A DNA stretch of 26,956 nt from a virus, in IMG/VR virus record IMGVR_UViG_3300030382_001660, positions 7,380-34,335 of that record; one strand, written 5' to 3'. This document shows positions 25,901-26,956 of the stretch, in pieces. The notes below the pieces were generated by a model. That model saw nothing but the letters and a program-made list of their open reading frames with translations. It ran no database searches and had not been told where the DNA came from. The position numbers and the translations under genes were made by a program. Within the stretch, counting starts at the first letter, position 1, and each line of letters opens with the position of its first letter.

Positions 25901-26956
25901 AAGATCATATAGAAAATTTACATAAAAGAGGTAAAATCAAAGACGCCGACTATAACCTTATAAAAAGAAGAATAGATCAGTATACTAAAAATAATGGTGG
26001 TAACGTTAATTTAAAAGAACTATTAACTATAGCTGGTGAACTAAAAGACGCTGGTATATTAAGTCAAGAATCTAGAGATCCACTATTATCAATGAAAATT
26101 TTACTGAATAAGTTTATCAGAAGAAATTTTGGAGATCGTGAAATGTTCTTCAAATTAAAAGATACAGAGCAGGTACTACAATATATAGATAGTTTCCAAC
26201 GTGGAGCTAGAGCATCTAGATTAATGTTAGGGCCAGAAGAAGAAACTAAGAAAGTTAATTTCTCTGAAATATACCAAGAAGTTGACGCTATGTACAACGA
26301 AGAAGCTTGGGCTGATCCTAAAAAGAAAAGTGATTTAGCTTTACAAATGGCATACACGTTAATACCAGAAGTTATTAGACGTATGCAAAACGTTAAGTTA
26401 GACAAATACGTAAAAGAAGATCTTGCAATAAACTTCGCCACACATGACCAAAGGGGTTTGTTTGGATTAATTAAGAAGTATAACAAAGAAGAATATCCAG
26501 ACATAAGTGTGATGGAATATTTAAATAGCTTTATTACTACTCCAAAGGGTAAATTTAAATTACTTGATTTGAGGCTTATGGAGTTTTATCAAAACGATCC
26601 TAAATATGGTAATTTAATACAGTCAATGGAACAAGAGGGTGTAGGTGCTCAAGTTGCAAAATTAACTGATGAAACAAATTTAGAGAACGCTTTAAAAGAT
26701 GATACTAAAAAACCTAAAGTAAATATTCTTAAAGTAGGTAAAGTTGCTGGTAAAGAACAAGCTATTATAAAAGCTGTAAATGAAAAAGGTGATTTTAGAA
26801 AAGTTATTGATAACAATGTTGGTACAGTAGGTAATATAATATTTGATATTCCAGGAAATAAGATAGCGGATCCTACAGCAAACATAACAACATCTGATAA
26901 AATTATAGATCCTAAAACAGGTAAACCAGTAAAAAAGGGAGAAAGAGGTATTCTAG
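22915..26956 (+). CDS. Giant internal virion/polyvalent-type protein, open at the window end, with HExxH motif
   Basis: ATG at 22915 opens a frame that shows no stop for 1347 codons and leaves the window, so the C-terminus is missing. Residues 8-34 and 42-68 are tandem repeats with YVATANNPEYN, a W-D-x-I-N and a KFPE ending. Residues about 70-400 are charged and helical. Hydrophobic or Gly/Ala-rich segments lie at about 405-425, 494-520 and 597-615, as in membrane-active internal virion proteins. Residues 966-970 are HELQH in a YAPFHELQHANDI context, a possible zinc-protease helix. A later helical region (about 1180-1240) has FGLIKKYNKEEYPDI then YLNSFITTP, a type I recall from giant phage polyproteins. 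No RNA-polymerase DxDGD motif was seen. Size, place and segments suggest an ejected multi-domain protein; the enzyme activity is untested. Confidence 0.8.
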   Translation, partial: MEDLDLILQQYVATANNPEYNLDWDVINSKFPELAEYDPIALQEYVATANNPEYNKNWDTINRKFPEFRKDLIYIKPENSQQAIESVKNIRDGIDRNDSDVINAIAEDYFNLDNIPVKTRTEWGVHTSRQVEVAPTDEDIKGYFESVDGTGKKTGDFTKFEQYKEYQETGVFNLDWVDESTISNAVKNRQRQKQEQYISNIDNDEVRQSAEIAVEEEVFDIFEPDEDHLLYRYTKALEEDRKLQKQYDDDVTKFGLHNQYVKKENSKADKFLTDYFTKKQKGLERDSFNFGIDVEKFEGIKNKYEKQLTEIEEQAKALGKVTERSSPEDIANWNELVNKQNAIINKFNQETSGLNIEERQAELLDRYNKFTAAIDKVSESNEIAKSFALNYNIGERLRLHMEKAVIGDMVGLGFGALKFVADISEGIVETFTGRQANSAVTDYFQNTYAAHINYKESLDKHMQTTLPEQIPWKDVSMDNIGEVSAQLFADNSFSILSALTYGGAVARVSKIGATAAGYTVPQASRMLMQTFFAVEGGAKLSQMEIAQKNAAENIAILENALLSAPTQDERLQILELISEQDKALNVTQVQKAFSTVLYGGIAAYAERLGTMGYVRRLNTMMKAASRPSMKNALKGATAFGFNSGIEYVEEFVTQVGHNLTDVAILDQNKSLLSGIDAKFNMNVLFSTMAIQAPSTSVNIYNSVKNEISARKDIAEDRKNRDELIDILHTLRQDEKFGGLEAGMKTYLENRRDELLAGAGVRDSYLFANAAQLTNEEVFALFEAQAKKRDKLTEMRDLGATAAGEMKESERARRARKILTGDINQLDNEIDELLRKPEERNQKTVEEVLGKENVEAQTAFYFGKYKAAEQIARGLGDVQTFKNDIVDGEVVEGSGIAKLETFLNKQLKNKKIDLEEKNIILEGFKKGNFAAHVGTNTVILMEDNIIRGINSALSDLARSVVAYAPFHELQHANDIATGLVKDGDVIETQKAIVAGIQDHIENLHKRGKIKDADYNLIKRRIDQYTKNNGGNVNLKELLTIAGELKDAGILSQESRDPLLSMKILLNKFIRRNFGDREMFFKLKDTEQVLQYIDSFQRGARASRLMLGPEEETKKVNFSEIYQEVDAMYNEEAWADPKKKSDLALQMAYTLIPEVIRRMQNVKLDKYVKEDLAINFATHDQRGLFGLIKKYNKEEYPDISVMEYLNSFITTPKGKFKLLDLRLMEFYQNDPKYGNLIQSMEQEGVGAQVAKLTDETNLENALKDDTKKPKVNILKVGKVAGKEQAIIKAVNEKGDFRKVIDNNVGTVGNIIFDIPGNKIADPTANITTSDKIIDPKTGKPVKKGERGIL
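22936..23118 (+). repeat. Tandem 34-residue repeat at the N-terminus of the giant protein
   Basis: The unit LQQYVATANNPEYNLDWD (residues 8-25) continues to a KFPEL end. It recurs with a 34-residue period as LQEYVATANNPEYNKNWD (42-59) and a KFPEF end. In the 27-residue core 21 positions are identical. The DNA differs at many third positions, so the repeat is conserved at protein level. Confidence 0.92.
25810..25824 (+). other. HExxH motif (putative zincin site) in the giant protein
   Basis: The codons CAT GAA CTT CAG CAC encode residues 966-970, HELQH. A hydrophobic stretch (ARSVVAYAPF) precedes them and ANDIATGLV follows. In zincin proteases two His bind zinc and the Glu is catalytic. No downstream third ligand in a GxxH/D or Glu-helix pattern is obvious, and a Pro two residues before the first His is unusual for the motif helix. 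Confidence 0.5.

Noticed and set aside
26064-26504. Minus-strand open frame of 146 codons opposite the giant gene
   Set aside because: It lies wholly inside the long + frame. It is Ser/Leu-rich in the way antisense frames of AT-rich genes are, and all supported genes here read +.
1-26956. tRNA genes, CRISPR arrays, insertion sequences, integrase or attachment sites
   Set aside because: No cloverleaf-like stretch, regularly spaced repeats, transposase-like frame or recombinase was seen. Gaps between genes are under 80 bases and hold only AT-rich leaders and the two terminators.
22915-26956. Virion RNA polymerase identity for the giant open frame
   Set aside because: Such polymerases occur in crAss-like and N4-like cargo, but no DxDGD-type catalytic motif was found in the visible 1347 codons. 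The missing C-terminus leaves it open but unsupported.

Overview
The window is a single-strand, AT-rich stretch of late (structural) genes from a tailed dsDNA phage. All supported genes read on the + strand and are tightly packed. The order is terminase large subunit, portal, scaffold-like protein, major capsid protein, connector/ring-type proteins, a giant nozzle protein, tail-associated proteins, then internal (ejected) virion proteins. Protein style and gene order point to a podovirus of Bacteroidota, either Crassvirales-like or a closely allied marine flavophage group. I base this on remembered sequence character of the terminase, portal and nozzle proteins, not on a search. Host-type hints agree: starts lack Shine-Dalgarno sequences, carry A at -3 in 11 of 14 cases, and the large tail protein carries Cys-rich GC-D-P/NYNP/DDGSC repeats like those on marine Flavobacteriia surface proteins.

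Layout: 3-50, tail of an upstream gene. 50-7448, packaging and head (TerL, portal, acidic scaffold-like protein, major capsid protein), closed by a strong hairpin/T-run. 7525-8361, a conserved head-associated protein of unknown role, followed by a second hairpin/T-run. 8416-10639, a 54-aa Cys-containing protein and two head-tail connector/ring-type proteins. 10643-17668, a 2341-aa nozzle ('muzzle'-like) protein with a repeat-rich, lectin-like C-terminus. 17680-20471, a small tail-associated protein, a 619-aa beta-module protein and a cupin. 20500-26956, two internal-virion-type proteins and a giant open frame that leaves the window after 1347 codons and contains an HExxH motif.

The genes make one functional set. 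TerL and portal package DNA, and the scaffold-like and capsid proteins build the head. The connector and nozzle proteins form the short tail, with surface modules presumably for host contact. The last three proteins are probably carried in the virion and delivered into the cell. No integrase, replication, lysis, tRNA, CRISPR or insertion-sequence features were seen. No gap between genes exceeds 80 bases, so there is no long non-coding stretch. The most unusual content is the giant run-off gene (tandem 34-residue N-terminal repeat, putative zinc-protease motif), the Cys-rich repeat array and C-terminal domain of the nozzle protein, and a beta-module that recurs across the tail genes.
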